A DNA stretch of 64,000 bases from Candidimonas humi (GCF_019166065.1 NZ_JAHTBN010000004.1:310001-374000), one strand, 5' to 3'. Shown: positions 17,056 through 26,400, counted from the first letter of the stretch. Notes: generated by a model from the letters alone, not told the origin. Numbers and translations: made by a program.

Positions 17056-18039
17056 TTACGCCAAATGAAGATGTGCCTTTTTGGCGAGCGCACTGTACTT
17101 TTGAACCTGCGCTTTCAGGAAGGTGCTGAACTCTTCGGGTGTCATTGGCTTGGCGGTTGTCCCAACGCGCAAAAGCTTTTGCTGGAATTCCTTTTCCTGG
17201 AGCACCTTGTTGACCGATTCGTTGATGTATTGCGTTACGCCGGGATCCATCCCCGCAGGCCCGAACAATCCGGGCCATGACGTCACTTCATAGCCGGGCA
17301 CGCCGGATTCTGCGATGGTGGGGACCTGGGGTAGCAGGATCGAGCGCTGCTCCGTAGTTACTCCCAACGCCTTGATGCGCCCATCTTTGATATAGGGCAG
17401 CCCGGCTGATAGATTGTCGAACCCGAGCGATATCTGGCCTCCCAGTAAATCGTTCAGTGCCGCTGCGCTTCCCTTGTAGGGAACGTGAACCATTTGTATG
17501 TGCGCCATCTCGCAGAACAGCGCGCCAGATAGGTGTGGTGAAGTGCCGTTTCCTACCGAGGAGTACATATACTTGCCCGGCGCTGCCCGCGCCAGATCGA
17601 TCAATTCCTTGATGTTCGTAGCGGGAAACTCGTTGCGTGCCATCAGCACGTTGGCAAGGGTTCCGATGAACGCTACCGCGGTGAAATCCTTGACCGGGTC
17701 ATAGCCAATATTCGTATACAGTGCCGGATTGATCGCGTGGGATGCGATGCCGCCCATTAACAGCGTGGCGCCGTCGTTGCTTTGTGACGCGACATACCGG
17801 CTGCCTATGCTTCCACCTGCCCCTGGCCGGTTTTCGACCACCACGGGCTGCGGCCACATTTTTGAAAGCCGGTGGGCCAGAAACCTGGAAATCACATCGG
17901 AAGCCCCGCCTGGGGGATTGGGGACAATGATCCTCACGGGCTTCTGCGGAAATTCGCCTTTGGCATAAACGATCTCGGGGAGCAGAATCGCCGCTGCGCC
18001 TCCGGCCATCGCCTTTAGAACTGTTCTTCTGTTCGTCAT
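17056..18039 (-). CDS. Bug-family (tripartite tricarboxylate) receptor, Tat-like signal
   Basis: A 327-residue binding protein with FPQKPVRIIVPNPPGGASDVISR, VVENRPGAGGSIGSRYV and MVHVPYKGSAAALND. The N-terminus MTNRRTVLKAMAGG has a twin-arginine motif (RRTVLK) before the hydrophobic stretch, so Tat export is possible. AGGAGG precedes the ATG. First gene of the five-gene operon downstream of the double operator, presumably the receptor for the compound degraded by the operon. TctAB partners are absent. Confidence 0.92.
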   Translation of the reverse strand: MTNRRTVLKAMAGGAAAILLPEIVYAKGEFPQKPVRIIVPNPPGGASDVISRFLAHRLSKMWPQPVVVENRPGAGGSIGSRYVASQSNDGATLLMGGIASHAINPALYTNIGYDPVKDFTAVAFIGTLANVLMARNEFPATNIKELIDLARAAPGKYMYSSVGNGTSPHLSGALFCEMAHIQMVHVPYKGSAAALNDLLGGQISLGFDNLSAGLPYIKDGRIKALGVTTEQRSILLPQVPTIAESGVPGYEVTSWPGLFGPAGMDPGVTQYINESVNKVLQEKEFQQKLLRVGTTAKPMTPEEFSTFLKAQVQKYSALAKKAHLHLA

Positions 18040-18092
18040 TTGTAACTCCTCCTGTTGTCCAGTTTTTCTCCCGTTTCCCGGAAGCAGTTTGC

Positions 18093-18121
18093 ATACTAAT
18101 ATCGTTATTAGTTTGTGGCAA
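18093..18121 (-). promoter_or_regulatory. sigma-70 promoter of the LacI-associated catabolic operon
   Basis: On the minus strand TTGCCA (18116-18121) is separated by exactly 17 bp from TAGTAT (18093-18098), about 50 bp before the receptor start codon. The proximal operator lies between and over these boxes, so bound repressor would block polymerase. Confidence 0.65.
18095..18112. promoter_or_regulatory. LacI-type operator O1
   Basis: ACTAATATCGTTATTAGT is an 18-bp palindrome centred on CG (18103/18104), with 7-bp perfect outer arms and one mismatched pair. Its position in the promoter spacer fits repression. Bound protein is inferred to be the LacI regulator at 13.5-14.5 kb. Confidence 0.65.
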
Positions 18122-18127
18122 GGATTT

Positions 18128-18145
18128 TCTAAGAACGTTATTAGT
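18128..18145. promoter_or_regulatory. LacI-type operator O2
   Basis: TCTAAGAACGTTATTAGT shares the right half CGTTATTAGT exactly with O1 and has the same central CG (18136/18137). Centre-to-centre distance to O1 is 33 bp, close to three helical turns, which suits cooperative binding. Confidence 0.6.
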
Positions 18146-18753
18146 TGTGGTGCACTGAGACCCTATCTGGACTCCGCCTGTAGGGGCTAGCACTGAAAGG
18201 ATTGATTGACAGCCGGTTGTTCGGAACGGCCCGGCACCCAGGATGGTCGGATGTGTTGCTGCCAGGAAGGTGGCTTGCTACGAAGCATAGGATCTAAGAA
18301 TGCTCGTGTTGAGCTGGTCGAGCGGTGCCCGACACGATCTTCAAACTGGTGACGGATATCCTTTTTCCATCTATTGCTCTGAGTAAAAGGCCTGAACGTC
18401 GATTACAGGCGCAGCCTACATTGACGAAGCATGCATCGGACTTGGGAGTAATTGCTTACAAGAATGCATGTTTCTCATGTGGACGGCATCTATCTTTGTC
18501 GCCAGGATATGTGTACGATGTACACAAATATGAAAAACGCATTGGGCAGTCGGCCCATTGTTCGCCAGCGCAGGGAGGCGCGCATGCAATTCGTTCCTTA
18601 CACCGACTTCGACGGCGCCTGTGTTTGGGGCATGTTTTTTAAGTCTCGTGCTCAGGCTTTGAGCAGTCGATCTCCAACGTATGATTCTTGCGCCTGCGCG
18701 CTATGGCCGGGTTTAGATGTGGTCGGCCCTCGAAACGCTTCCGGAAAAATGCC
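18146..18753. other. 608-base stretch without a recognisable gene
   Basis: Short open frames exist here but none has a ribosome-binding site, start context or protein pattern I recognise. The only clear element is the palindrome at 18510-18526. The stretch separates the LacI-controlled operon from the MFS gene and may hold gene remnants. Confidence 0.5.
18510..18526. promoter_or_regulatory. operator-like palindrome upstream of the MFS gene
   Basis: TGTGTAC-GAT-GTACACA is a perfect 7-3-7 inverted repeat about 230 bp upstream of the MFS start. GntR-family sites often have TGTNNAC-type arms. No matching regulator gene is adjacent. Confidence 0.45.
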
Positions 18754-19965
18754 ATGAACCGACGCTATCGCTGGGTCATCGTCGCGGCGGGCGGTCTGCT
18801 GGGCTGCGTGGCCATGGGAGCCATGTTCTCACTTCCCATTTTCCTGCGGCCGATGGAGCATGACACCGGCTGGTCCGTCACCGGCATATCCACTGCGATG
18901 ACCATCGCATTTCTCTCCATGGGGGTGGCCAGCCTGACATGGGGCAGCCTTTCCGACCGCTACGGCCCACGCCTTGTAGTATTGGCGGGATCGGTCGTGC
19001 TGGCAGCGAGCTTGGCGTTGGCCAGCCGAGCCGCGTCGCTGGGCGAGTTCCAGCTTATGTTCGGCGTGCTGGTCGGGGTGGCGACAGCCGCGGTCTTCGC
19101 GCCGATGATGGCCTGTGTCACCGGATGGTTCGACACGCAGCGCGGCTTGGCCGTGTCGCTGGTGTCGGCCGGCATGGGCATGGCGCCGATGACCATGGCG
19201 CCGCTGGCCGCCTGGCTGGTCGTCGCTCATGGCTGGCGCGGCGCGATGCTGGTCATCGCCGGTATAGTGGCTGCCCTGATGATCCCGACTGCACTGCTGG
19301 TGCGCCGGCCGCCGCCCCAGGATGATGCAGGAATCGACATGGCGGCGGGCGAAGGGCAGGCGGACATGTCCGTCGCCCAGGCGCTGCGCTCGAGGCAGTT
19401 CATGCTGTTGATGCTGGCGAACTTCTTCTGCTGCGCCACGCACTCGGGTCCGATCTTCCACACAGTGAGCTACGCCGTGACCTGCGGCATTCCGATGATC
19501 GCAGCCGTGTCGATCTACAGCGTCGAAGGGCTGGCTGGGATGTTCGGCCGCGTCGGCTTCGGCCTGGCGGGCGACCGGTACGGCGCACAGCGCGTTCTCG
19601 TCATCGGCCTGCTGGCGCAAGCTTTCGCGATACTTGCCTATGTGTCCGTTAACCGGCTTGCCGGTTTCTATACTGTGGCGATGGCGGTCGGCGCCATCTA
19701 CGCCGGCACGATGCCGCTCTATGCCGTAATCATCCGCGAGAACTTCCCACTGCGGATGATGGGCACGATCATTGGCGCATCGGCGATGGCCGGCAGCCTC
19801 GGCATGTCCACGGGGCCGCTGCTCGGCGGCTTGATCTACGACCGCCTGGACAGCTACACGATGATGTATGTGGGATCCTGGGGCATGGGGCTGGCCGCGA
19901 TGCTGGTTTTGATGGCCTTTCGGCCTTTTCACGGAAGAGGGCTCGAAGTGGCGCGAGCCGGGTAG
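18754..19965 (+). CDS. MFS transporter (OFA/monocarboxylate-porter type)
   Basis: A 403-residue transporter with about 12 TM segments: RYRWVIVAAGGLLGCVAMGAMFSLPIFLRPM at the start, the loop motif GSLSDRYGPR between TM2 and TM3, and a repeated GLAGDRYGAQR in the second half. The MNRRYRW start at 18754 gives a normal N-terminus. Members export or import carboxylates. It stands alone; the upstream palindrome may control it. Confidence 0.85.
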   Translation: MNRRYRWVIVAAGGLLGCVAMGAMFSLPIFLRPMEHDTGWSVTGISTAMTIAFLSMGVASLTWGSLSDRYGPRLVVLAGSVVLAASLALASRAASLGEFQLMFGVLVGVATAAVFAPMMACVTGWFDTQRGLAVSLVSAGMGMAPMTMAPLAAWLVVAHGWRGAMLVIAGIVAALMIPTALLVRRPPPQDDAGIDMAAGEGQADMSVAQALRSRQFMLLMLANFFCCATHSGPIFHTVSYAVTCGIPMIAAVSIYSVEGLAGMFGRVGFGLAGDRYGAQRVLVIGLLAQAFAILAYVSVNRLAGFYTVAMAVGAIYAGTMPLYAVIIRENFPLRMMGTIIGASAMAGSLGMSTGPLLGGLIYDRLDSYTMMYVGSWGMGLAAMLVLMAFRPFHGRGLEVARAG

Positions 19966-20080
19966 GGGGCCAGCAGTCAGCCCGGCCAGGGGAAATGGCA
20001 CCTTTCGTCGTGCCACGATCATCGCGCGTGTCGTGGCGCTTTCCTCGATGAGTCCGGGCGGCGCAAGCCTGAAAAGAGGG

Positions 20081-20488
20081 CTACGGTTGCCCTTCAGTCT
20101 CACCCACGCCATCGAGCGGCGGCATCCAGCCGACACGGCGGCGCGTCCAGATTTGTGCCTGTGGACTGCCTATCTGATCGCGCTGCGCCAGGGTGCCGAC
20201 CCGCAGCGAATAACGCTTCGGCGTACCAGGATCGGTTGCGTAGAGCTGCGTGCCGCATTCCTCGCAAAAGCCGTTTACCCGCTGCGCGCCGCTCTCGGCG
20301 GTCTTCACATAGTGGCGAGGCTTGCCTTGCAGCAAACGGAATGTCTCGGCCGGCGCGGCGATGTTCGTGCGGAACGCCGAGCCCGACATAATCTGGCAAT
20401 CCAGACAATGGCAAATCCGCATCGAACCGGCCTGCACCTCCGCCTCGTAGCGAATTGCACCGCAGTGACATTGCCCTTGCACTTTCAT
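20081..20488 (-). CDS. GFA-family (CENP-V/Gfa) zinc protein
   Basis: A 135-residue protein with the zinc cysteines of the GFA fold: C7-H-C9-G, C26-H-C28-x-x-C31 and C75-x-x-C78-G. Family name derives from glutathione-dependent formaldehyde-activating enzyme, but most members have unknown substrates. ATG 20488 follows a modest ribosome-binding site. It faces the toxin-antitoxin promoter. Confidence 0.85.
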   Translation of the reverse strand: MKVQGQCHCGAIRYEAEVQAGSMRICHCLDCQIMSGSAFRTNIAAPAETFRLLQGKPRHYVKTAESGAQRVNGFCEECGTQLYATDPGTPKRYSLRVGTLAQRDQIGSPQAQIWTRRRVGWMPPLDGVGETEGQP

Positions 20489-20626
20489 TGCTATCTCCCA
20501 ATCAGCCGCGGAATGGCTGGACGTTATTGACTGACTATATGCCATCTTAGCGTCGAACCCCTTCGGGCGTCTCCCGGACGAGCCTGGTCGCGGGAATTTA
20601 TTAAAAGGGAGTGGGCTCGACACGTT

Positions 20627-20649
20627 TTGTACTCCTTTCCGGAGTACAA
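20627..20649. promoter_or_regulatory. perfect operator palindrome of the toxin-antitoxin operon
   Basis: TTGTACTCC-N5-GGAGTACAA is a perfect 9-bp inverted repeat, overlapping a TACAAT -10-like box (20645-20650) and lying 28 bp before the antitoxin start. DUF1778 antitoxins autoregulate through such sites with the toxin. Confidence 0.75.
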
Positions 20650-20676
20650 TAATTCATGTTTTACGAGAGGCTTCCC

Positions 20677-20958
20677 ATGTCCGGCGCAGCAGAAACAAAG
20701 GATGATCGGCTACAGGTGCGCCTGAGCGCTGAGGCCAAGACCGTGCTTCAACTCGCGGCTAACTACCGTCATAAAACGGTGAGCCAGTTTGTGCTGACGA
20801 CGGCCTTGGCCGAAGCCGAAAAGGTCATCCGCGAGAACGAAGCCGTATCCCTGTCGGCCGCGGACTGGAAGGTGTTTTACGACGCCTTGAGCAATCCTCC
20901 CGCACCCAATGCCGCGTTGCGCAAAGCGTTTGCCAAGTATCAAAAGACAGTTGGATGA
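20677..20958 (+). CDS. DUF1778 antitoxin (TacA-like)
   Basis: A 93-residue protein. The N-terminal ribbon-helix-helix reads DDRLQVRLSAEAKTVLQLAANYRHKTVSQFVLTTALAEAEKVI, followed by a C-terminal DWKVFYDALSNPPAPNAALRKAFAKY segment that in TacA-type antitoxins wraps the toxin. Start 20677 is preferred (GAGAGG site) over ATG 20656. Stop overlaps the toxin start (ATGA). Confidence 0.9.
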   Translation: MSGAAETKDDRLQVRLSAEAKTVLQLAANYRHKTVSQFVLTTALAEAEKVIRENEAVSLSAADWKVFYDALSNPPAPNAALRKAFAKYQKTVG

Positions 20959-21476
20959 CGGTCATGTCATCGTCATGGCAGGTGTCGGCATTTGACAGCA
21001 AGGTGCACGATCGCACCGCTTTCTCATGCGGGGTTTCCGAGCTTGACCGCTATCTTCGAGAACATGCCTCGCAGGACATCAAGCGGGATGTTGCTCGCGT
21101 CTTTGTGGCCGTGCGGCCCGAAACCACGACAGTCTGCGGTTATTACAGCCTGAGCGCTACGAGCTTCCATCGGGATGAACTGCCTGTGGAGCAGGCCAGG
21201 AAACTGCCACGCTATCCCGTCCCCGCTGTGTTGCTTGGTCGCCTCGCTGTTGATCATGACGCTCAAGGATCGGGCTTGGGTGAGTTCCTGCTGATAAATG
21301 CCATGCACCGCACGCTGCTCGCGACGCAGGTGATGGCCGTCCACGCCATGGTCGTGGATGCAAAAGACGCTTCTGCCGCCAAGTTCTATCGCAAGTACGG
21401 GTTTCTTGCTTTTCCTAACGATACCTATCGACTATTCCTGCCGATGGCGACAATACGCCAGTTGCAGGAATCTTGA
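20955..21476 (+). CDS. GNAT-family toxin (TacT-like acetyltransferase)
   Basis: A 173-residue GNAT protein. It has LAVDHDAQGSGLGEFLL with the acetyl-CoA loop Q104-G-S-G-L-G109, and AKFYRKYGF with Tyr145, the position of the catalytic Tyr in TacT. TacT toxins acetylate the amino group of charged tRNAs and stop translation. The coupling to DUF1778 is the classic pair, and the gene is complete with no damaged motif visible. Target tRNA unknown. Confidence 0.9.
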   Translation: MTVMSSSWQVSAFDSKVHDRTAFSCGVSELDRYLREHASQDIKRDVARVFVAVRPETTTVCGYYSLSATSFHRDELPVEQARKLPRYPVPAVLLGRLAVDHDAQGSGLGEFLLINAMHRTLLATQVMAVHAMVVDAKDASAAKFYRKYGFLAFPNDTYRLFLPMATIRQLQES

Positions 21477-21540
21477 GTTCATGCACTATAGAGTTCGGGC
21501 GTTGCGCAATCGGGGCGAGCCGTGTCGCAGTGCAGTGACG

Positions 21541-21575
21541 CAAATGAAAATGCCCAGCCTTGAAAGCTGGGCATT
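21541..21575 (-). terminator. rho-independent terminator of tRNA-Phe
   Basis: On the minus strand a 10-bp stem (AATGCCCAGC/GCTGGGCATT, 21549-21558 and 21566-21575) with a 7-nt loop is followed by TTTTCATTT, 8 bp after the tRNA 3' end. Confidence 0.85.
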
Positions 21576-21582
21576 GAATTTC

Positions 21583-21658
21583 TGGTGGCCTGGGGCGGAA
21601 TCGAACCACCGACACGCGGATTTTCAATCCGCTGCTCTACCAACTGAGCTACCAGGCC
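21583..21658 (-). tRNA. tRNA-Phe(GAA)
   Basis: 76 nt with CCA encoded. The acceptor GGCCTGG pairs with CCAGGCC, the anticodon loop is TTGAAAA with GAA, and the T-arm is CGGTGG-TTCGATT-CCGCC. A TATGAT box (complement of 21672-21677) precedes it on the minus strand. Confidence 0.97.
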
Positions 21659-21995
21659 AAAGAAAGGCGAAATCATACACGAAAATCCCGGCCCTTGCTC
21701 TTTCGGCGCCTTGTACCCATCTTAACTATGGCCGCGGTGACGGGGCCGACCAGGGCTTCGTGCCATACGATGAACCAGGCCGCCAACCGCCCCGTTTTTG
21801 CGGCTGGGCCCTACGCAGGGGCTGTCGCCAAGGCCGGGCAAAAAAGGGGACAGCCTCCTTGTCGGGCGCCTGACTACCAAAATCTCCACAATGTTTCCAT
21901 AGGTTTATAATCCAGGGTTGTCTGGGCTGCGCCCAATGGTAAGCGCGGCCTGTATCGCCCTTTGTGGCGGGGCTTGGCCCCGCCTTGTGAATTCC
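21659..21995 (+). promoter_or_regulatory. promoter region of hemA
   Basis: No gene in this 337-base interval. On the minus strand it holds the tRNA-Phe promoter; on the plus strand a perfect TATAAT (21906-21911) about 85 bp before the hemA start is the best -10, with a weak -35. Nothing else stands out. Confidence 0.5.
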
Positions 21996-23270
21996 ATGTC
22001 TGTAGACGTCCTGACCTTCGGCCTGAATCACGTCTCCGCCCCGGTGTCGGTGCGCGAGCGCGTGTCCATGCCGCTCGAGGTGCTCAAGCCGGCGCTCGAC
22101 GGGCTGCGGTCGGCTTTCGGGCCGGCGGTGAAGGAAGCGGCGATACTTTCCACCTGTAATCGCACCGAGATCTACTGTGCGGCCGAGCCGCAGGTGTCCG
22201 AACAGTTGCCGGCCTGGATGGCGGAATTCAACCGGCTGGAAGCCGGCAGTCTCAATCCTCATCTGTATCAATATCAGCGGAACGAGGCCGTCCGCCACGC
22301 TTTCCGGGTCGCCAGCGGGCTGGATTCCATGGTGCTGGGCGAGCCGCAGATCCTGGGCCAGATGAAGGAAGCCGTGCGCGCCGCGAACGAAGCGGGCGCG
22401 CTGGGCACGCTGCTGCACCAGTTGTTCCAGCGTACGTTCTCGGTGGCCAAGGAAGTCCGTTCGCAGACGGCGATCGGCGCCCATTCGGTGTCCATGGCGG
22501 CCGCCGCGGTGCGCCTGGCCGAGCGCGTGTTCGGCGACCTGTCGCAGGCCAATGTGCTGTTCATCGGCGCGGGCGAGATGATCGAGCTCTGTGCCACGCA
22601 CTTCGCGGCGCTGACGCCGAAGCAATTGATGGTGGCCAATCGCACGCTTGAACGCGGTGAGCAATTGGCCTCGCGCTTCATGGGCAAGACCATGCGCTTG
22701 TCGGATTTGCCCGAGCGCCTGGCGGAATTCGACGTCATTGTGTCCTGTACGGCAAGCTCCTTGCCCATCCTTGGCCTGGGGATGGTTGAAAGGGCTACGC
22801 GTCTGCGCCGCCATCGGCCCATGGTCATGGTCGATCTGGCCGTGCCGCGCGATATCGAAACCGAAGTGGGGCGCCTGGGCGATGTGTACCTATACACGGT
22901 CGACGACCTGGGCCGCATGGTGCAAAGCGGCACCGACGCGCGCCGCGCGGCGGTGGTGCAGGCCGAGGCCATCATCGAGACCCGGGTGCAGAATTTCATG
23001 CACTGGCTGCAAAATCGGGAGATCGTGCCGGCCATCATGGACTTGCATCAGGCCGCCGACCAGGTGCGCCTGGCCGAACTGGACCGCGCCCGCCGCCTGC
23101 TGGCGCGCGGCGAGCCTGCCGAGCAGGTGCTCGAGCAATTGGCGCACGGCCTTACCCAGAAATACCTGCACGGCCCCCTGGCCGCGTTGAATCAAAGCCA
23201 GGATACCGAGCGCGAGCAATTGCTGGCTTTGCTGCCGCGCTTGCTGCCCAACGCCCGCAATCGGCGTTAG
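21996..23270 (+). CDS. hemA: glutamyl-tRNA reductase
   Basis: A 424-residue enzyme of the C5 haem pathway; reduces Glu-tRNA to glutamate-1-semialdehyde with NADPH. The catalytic Cys54 is in [13 protein letters not shown]. The NADPH domain is marked by [12 protein letters not shown], then [16 protein letters not shown] and a C-terminal dimerisation helix region. Start 21996 gives [12 protein letters not shown], the usual N-terminus. Followed by prfA and prmC, the order known from Bordetella and E. coli (hemA-prfA-prmC). Confidence 0.97.
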   Translation: MSVDVLTFGLNHVSAPVSVRERVSMPLEVLKPALDGLRSAFGPAVKEAAILSTCNRTEIYCAAEPQVSEQLPAWMAEFNRLEAGSLNPHLYQYQRNEAVRHAFRVASGLDSMVLGEPQILGQMKEAVRAANEAGALGTLLHQLFQRTFSVAKEVRSQTAIGAHSVSMAAAAVRLAERVFGDLSQANVLFIGAGEMIELCATHFAALTPKQLMVANRTLERGEQLASRFMGKTMRLSDLPERLAEFDVIVSCTASSLPILGLGMVERATRLRRHRPMVMVDLAVPRDIETEVGRLGDVYLYTVDDLGRMVQSGTDARRAAVVQAEAIIETRVQNFMHWLQNREIVPAIMDLHQAADQVRLAELDRARRLLARGEPAEQVLEQLAHGLTQKYLHGPLAALNQSQDTEREQLLALLPRLLPNARNRR

Positions 23271-23370
23271 CGGCGCTCGCCGCTCCCGCCGGCCATCTCC
23301 GGGCGCCGGCATCCCCTATATGTTTCGCCCGGTCTTGTTTCCCCGCCTTTTGTTTATCCCCCCTGATTCT

Positions 23371-24450
23371 ATGAAAAGTTCCATGCGTAACCGGTTGGAG
23401 CAGCTTGCCCACCGCCTGGTCGAGGTCGATGCCATGCTGGCCGAACCGGAGATCGCGGGCGACATGGAGCGTTTTCGCAAGCTGTCGCGCGAGCGCGCCG
23501 AGCTGGATCCGGTGGTGCAGGCCTTCAATACCTATGTCGGCGCGGAAGGCGACGTGCAGGCGGCGCAGGAAATGCTTGACGACCCGGAAATGAAGGCGCT
23601 GGGCGAAGAGGAACTGCGCACCGGCAAAGAGCGGCTCGAGAGTCTCGACGAGGAGCTCAAGGTATTGCTGCTGCCGCGCGACCCCGATGACAGCCGCAGC
23701 GTGTTCCTGGAAATCCGCGCCGGCACGGGCGGCGACGAGAGCGCGCTGTTCTCCGGCGATCTGCTGCGCATGTACATGCGCTATGCCGAGCGGCAGCGCT
23801 GGCGGGTCGAGCTGCTGTCCGAAAGCGGCTCGGAACTGGGCGGCTACAAGGAAGTGATCGCCCGCATCGAGGGCGAAGGCGTGTACGGCCGGCTGAAATT
23901 CGAATCGGGCGCGCACCGGGTGCAGCGCGTGCCCGAGACCGAGGCCCAGGGCCGCGTGCATACTTCGGCCTGCACGGTGGCGGTGCTGCCCGAGGCCGAC
24001 GAGCAGGCCGATATCGTGATCAATCCTTCGGACCTGCGCATCGACACTTTCCGCGCCAGCGGCGCGGGCGGCCAGCACATCAACAAGACCGATTCGGCGG
24101 TGCGCATCACGCACTTGCCCACCGGCCTGGTGGTGGAATGCCAGGACGACCGCTCGCAGCACCGTAACAAGGACAAGGCCATGCAGGTGCTGGCTGCGCG
24201 CCTGAAGGACAAGCAGCAGCGCGAGCAGCACAGCAAGGAAGCGGCGCAGCGCAAGAGCCTGGTGGGCTCGGGCGACCGCTCCGAACGCATACGCACCTAC
24301 AATTTTCCGCAGGGACGGGTGACGGATCACCGCATCAACCTGACGCTGTACAAGTTGCAGCAGATCATGGACGGCGATCTAGACGAACTGACCGGTGCGC
24401 TGCTGGCCGAGCATCAGGCCGAGCAACTCGCGGCCTTGGGCGAGGAATGA
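23371..24450 (+). CDS. prfA: peptide chain release factor 1
   Basis: A 359-residue class-I release factor reading UAA/UAG. It contains the codon-recognition PET (PxT) at residues 188-190 and the GGQ loop at 233-235 ([15 protein letters not shown]). Gln235 is the residue methylated by PrmC, whose gene follows with an ATGA overlap. Start 23371 (MKSSMRNRL) gives the usual length. Confidence 0.97.
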   Translation: MKSSMRNRLEQLAHRLVEVDAMLAEPEIAGDMERFRKLSRERAELDPVVQAFNTYVGAEGDVQAAQEMLDDPEMKALGEEELRTGKERLESLDEELKVLLLPRDPDDSRSVFLEIRAGTGGDESALFSGDLLRMYMRYAERQRWRVELLSESGSELGGYKEVIARIEGEGVYGRLKFESGAHRVQRVPETEAQGRVHTSACTVAVLPEADEQADIVINPSDLRIDTFRASGAGGQHINKTDSAVRITHLPTGLVVECQDDRSQHRNKDKAMQVLAARLKDKQQREQHSKEAAQRKSLVGSGDRSERIRTYNFPQGRVTDHRINLTLYKLQQIMDGDLDELTGALLAEHQAEQLAALGEE

Positions 24451-25265
24451 CGCAGACCGTCAGGGCGCTGATGGCCGCCGGCGGCCTGCCGGGGCTGGAG
24501 ATCCGCATGCTGCTCGGGCACGTGCTGCAGGTATCGCGAGCCTGGCTGATCGCCCATGACGACGAGCCCCTGGCGCCGCAGGCGGTGGCCCGCTACCAGG
24601 AACTGGCGGAACAGCGTCGCGAGGGCCGGCCCATGGCCTACCTGCTGGGGCGGCGCGAGTTCATGGGCCACGAATTCGAGGTGACGCCTGCGGTGCTGAT
24701 TCCGCGTCCCGACACCGAGCTGCTGGTGGAAGCCGCCATCGCGGCGCTCGACGGCCATGCCCGCCCGCGGGTGCTGGACCTAGGCACGGGCAGCGGCGCC
24801 ATCGCGGTGTCCGTCGCGCTGGCATGCCCGGGCGCGCAGGTGCTAGCCACCGATGCCAGCGCGGCCGCGCTCGATGTGGCGGCGGCCAATGCGCGGCGCC
24901 TGGGCGCGCGAGTCGAGTTCTGCTGCGGCGATTGGTACCAAGCCCTGCCTGCCGACAGGGTTTTTGACCTCATCGTCTCGAATCCCCCCTATATTGCGCG
25001 CGGTGACGCGCATCTGGGGCAGGGCGACCTGCGCTTCGAGCCGCAGGCGGCGCTGACCGACGGGGCCGACGGCCTGCGGGCGCTGGCCGCGATCGTGGCC
25101 GGGGCGCCGGCACGGCTGGCGCCGGGCGGCCAGTTGTGGATGGAGCACGGCTGGGACCAGGCGCAGGCGGTGCGCGGCCTGTTGGCCGCGGCCGGCTTCG
25201 GAGGCGTTGCCAGCCTTCGGGACCTGGCCGGCATCGAGCGGGTGTCCGGCGGCTCTATAATTTAA
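24447..25265 (+). CDS. prmC: release factor glutamine methyltransferase
   Basis: A 272-residue SAM-dependent enzyme that methylates the GGQ glutamine of RF1 and RF2. It has a helical N-terminal domain, the SAM loop [15 protein letters not shown] (residues 111-125) and the N179-P-P-Y182 motif that holds the glutamine amide. Its ATG overlaps the prfA stop, so the two are translationally coupled. Confidence 0.96.
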   Translation: MTQTVRALMAAGGLPGLEIRMLLGHVLQVSRAWLIAHDDEPLAPQAVARYQELAEQRREGRPMAYLLGRREFMGHEFEVTPAVLIPRPDTELLVEAAIAALDGHARPRVLDLGTGSGAIAVSVALACPGAQVLATDASAAALDVAAANARRLGARVEFCCGDWYQALPADRVFDLIVSNPPYIARGDAHLGQGDLRFEPQAALTDGADGLRALAAIVAGAPARLAPGGQLWMEHGWDQAQAVRGLLAAAGFGGVASLRDLAGIERVSGGSII

Positions 25266-25349
25266 CTTCTTATCGATGCGTTTTCCCCGGAATGCATGGT
25301 GCGAATTCCCGAGTTCCCGCACCGGCACTTACCAGCAAGCGAGACCAAT

Positions 25350-25676
25350 ATGAGCGACGTGCAAGAATTCATCCGCAAGACCGTGACCGAGAATCCGGTC
25401 GTGCTTTTCATGAAGGGAACGGCGCAGTTCCCGCAGTGCGGCTTTTCGGGCCGTGCAATCCAGATCCTGAAGGCCGCCGGCGTGACCAAGCTGGTAACCG
25501 TCAATGTGCTGGAAGACGACGAGGTGCGCCAGGGCATCAAGGAATATTCCAACTGGCCGACGATTCCCCAGCTATATGTGGGCGGCCAGTTCATCGGCGG
25601 TTCCGACATCCTGGCTGAAATGAGCGAAAGCGGCGAGCTGGCCACGTCGCTCAAAGAGGTCGGCGCCGTTGCCTGA
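25350..25676 (+). CDS. grxD: monothiol glutaredoxin (Grx4 type)
   Basis: A 108-residue CGFS glutaredoxin. The motif C30-G-F-S33 is preceded by VLFMKGTAQFPQ and followed by WPTIPQLYVGGQFIGGSDI, which binds glutathione. Such proteins carry and hand over [2Fe-2S] clusters. Start 25350 follows AAGCGAGACC, 84 bp after prmC. Confidence 0.96.
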   Translation: MSDVQEFIRKTVTENPVVLFMKGTAQFPQCGFSGRAIQILKAAGVTKLVTVNVLEDDEVRQGIKEYSNWPTIPQLYVGGQFIGGSDILAEMSESGELATSLKEVGAVA

Positions 25677-25715
25677 GGCCTGGGCCGCCTGTAGCCCGGC
25701 GGGCGGTGCTTGCTC

Positions 25716-26300
25716 ATGACGGCGCGCCGCCGCCTGGTGATCGGCGTCACCGGCGCCACCGGGGCCATCTATGCCTTGCGCATGCTGCATGCCTTGCGTG
25801 CGTTGCCCGAGGTGGAGTCGCACCTTGTGATTTCCCCCGCGGGCGTCCTGAACATCAAGTACGAATTGGGGCTGGGGCGCAATGACCTGCACGCCCTGGC
25901 CGATCACGTCTACAGTTTCCGAGACGTGGGTTCGGCGCTGGCCAGCGGCGGCTTTGCCACGGCCGGCATGGTCGTCGTGCCCTGCTCGATGCGCACGCTG
26001 GCCGCGGTGGCCCACGGCCTGTCCGACAACCTGGTGACGCGCGCCGCCGATGTCACCTTGAAAGAGCGCCGCCGCCTGGTGTTGATGGTGCGCGAGACGC
26101 CCCTGAACCTGGCGCACTTGCGCAATATGACGGCGGTCACGGAAATGGGCGGCGTCATATTCCCGCCGCTGCCCGCCTTCTACCATCATCCCAAGACGCT
26201 GGAAGAAATGGTCGACCACACCGTCGCCAGGGTGCTGGAGCTGTTCGATATCGCCGTCCCAGGCCCGCATTGGGAAGGCATGCAGGCCCCGGGCGACTGA
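25716..26300 (+). CDS. ubiX: flavin prenyltransferase UbiX
   Basis: A 194-residue FMN-binding protein that makes the prenylated FMN cofactor of UbiD decarboxylases (ubiquinone pathway). Recognised by the N-terminal LVIGVTGATGAIYALRML, the MVVVPCSMRTLAAVAHGLSDNLVTRAADVTLKERRRLVLMVRETPLN core and a PPLPAFYHHPKTLEEMVDHTVARVLEL end. Start ATG 25716 is preferred to TTG 25710. Confidence 0.96.
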   Translation: MTARRRLVIGVTGATGAIYALRMLHALRALPEVESHLVISPAGVLNIKYELGLGRNDLHALADHVYSFRDVGSALASGGFATAGMVVVPCSMRTLAAVAHGLSDNLVTRAADVTLKERRRLVLMVRETPLNLAHLRNMTAVTEMGGVIFPPLPAFYHHPKTLEEMVDHTVARVLELFDIAVPGPHWEGMQAPGD

Positions 26301-26400
26301 CAACGCCCGCGCCGGCACCGTCGCGGCCGGGCTTGGATGCCGGCGCCGGCTGCGGTGCAGCGAACTGCCTGCCGCATCCCGCAGCGCCCCGGCCTTCATG

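Noticed and set aside
18325-18757. Small plus-strand frames between the LacI operon and the MFS gene
   Set aside because: No ribosome-binding site, no recognisable domain and two competing frames; kept only as gene-free DNA.
2690-21583. A single island integrated at tRNA-Phe
   Set aside because: tRNA-Phe keeps an intact terminator, no second copy of its 3' end is seen near 2.7 kb, and no integrase lies beside it. The region looks like several separate insertions.
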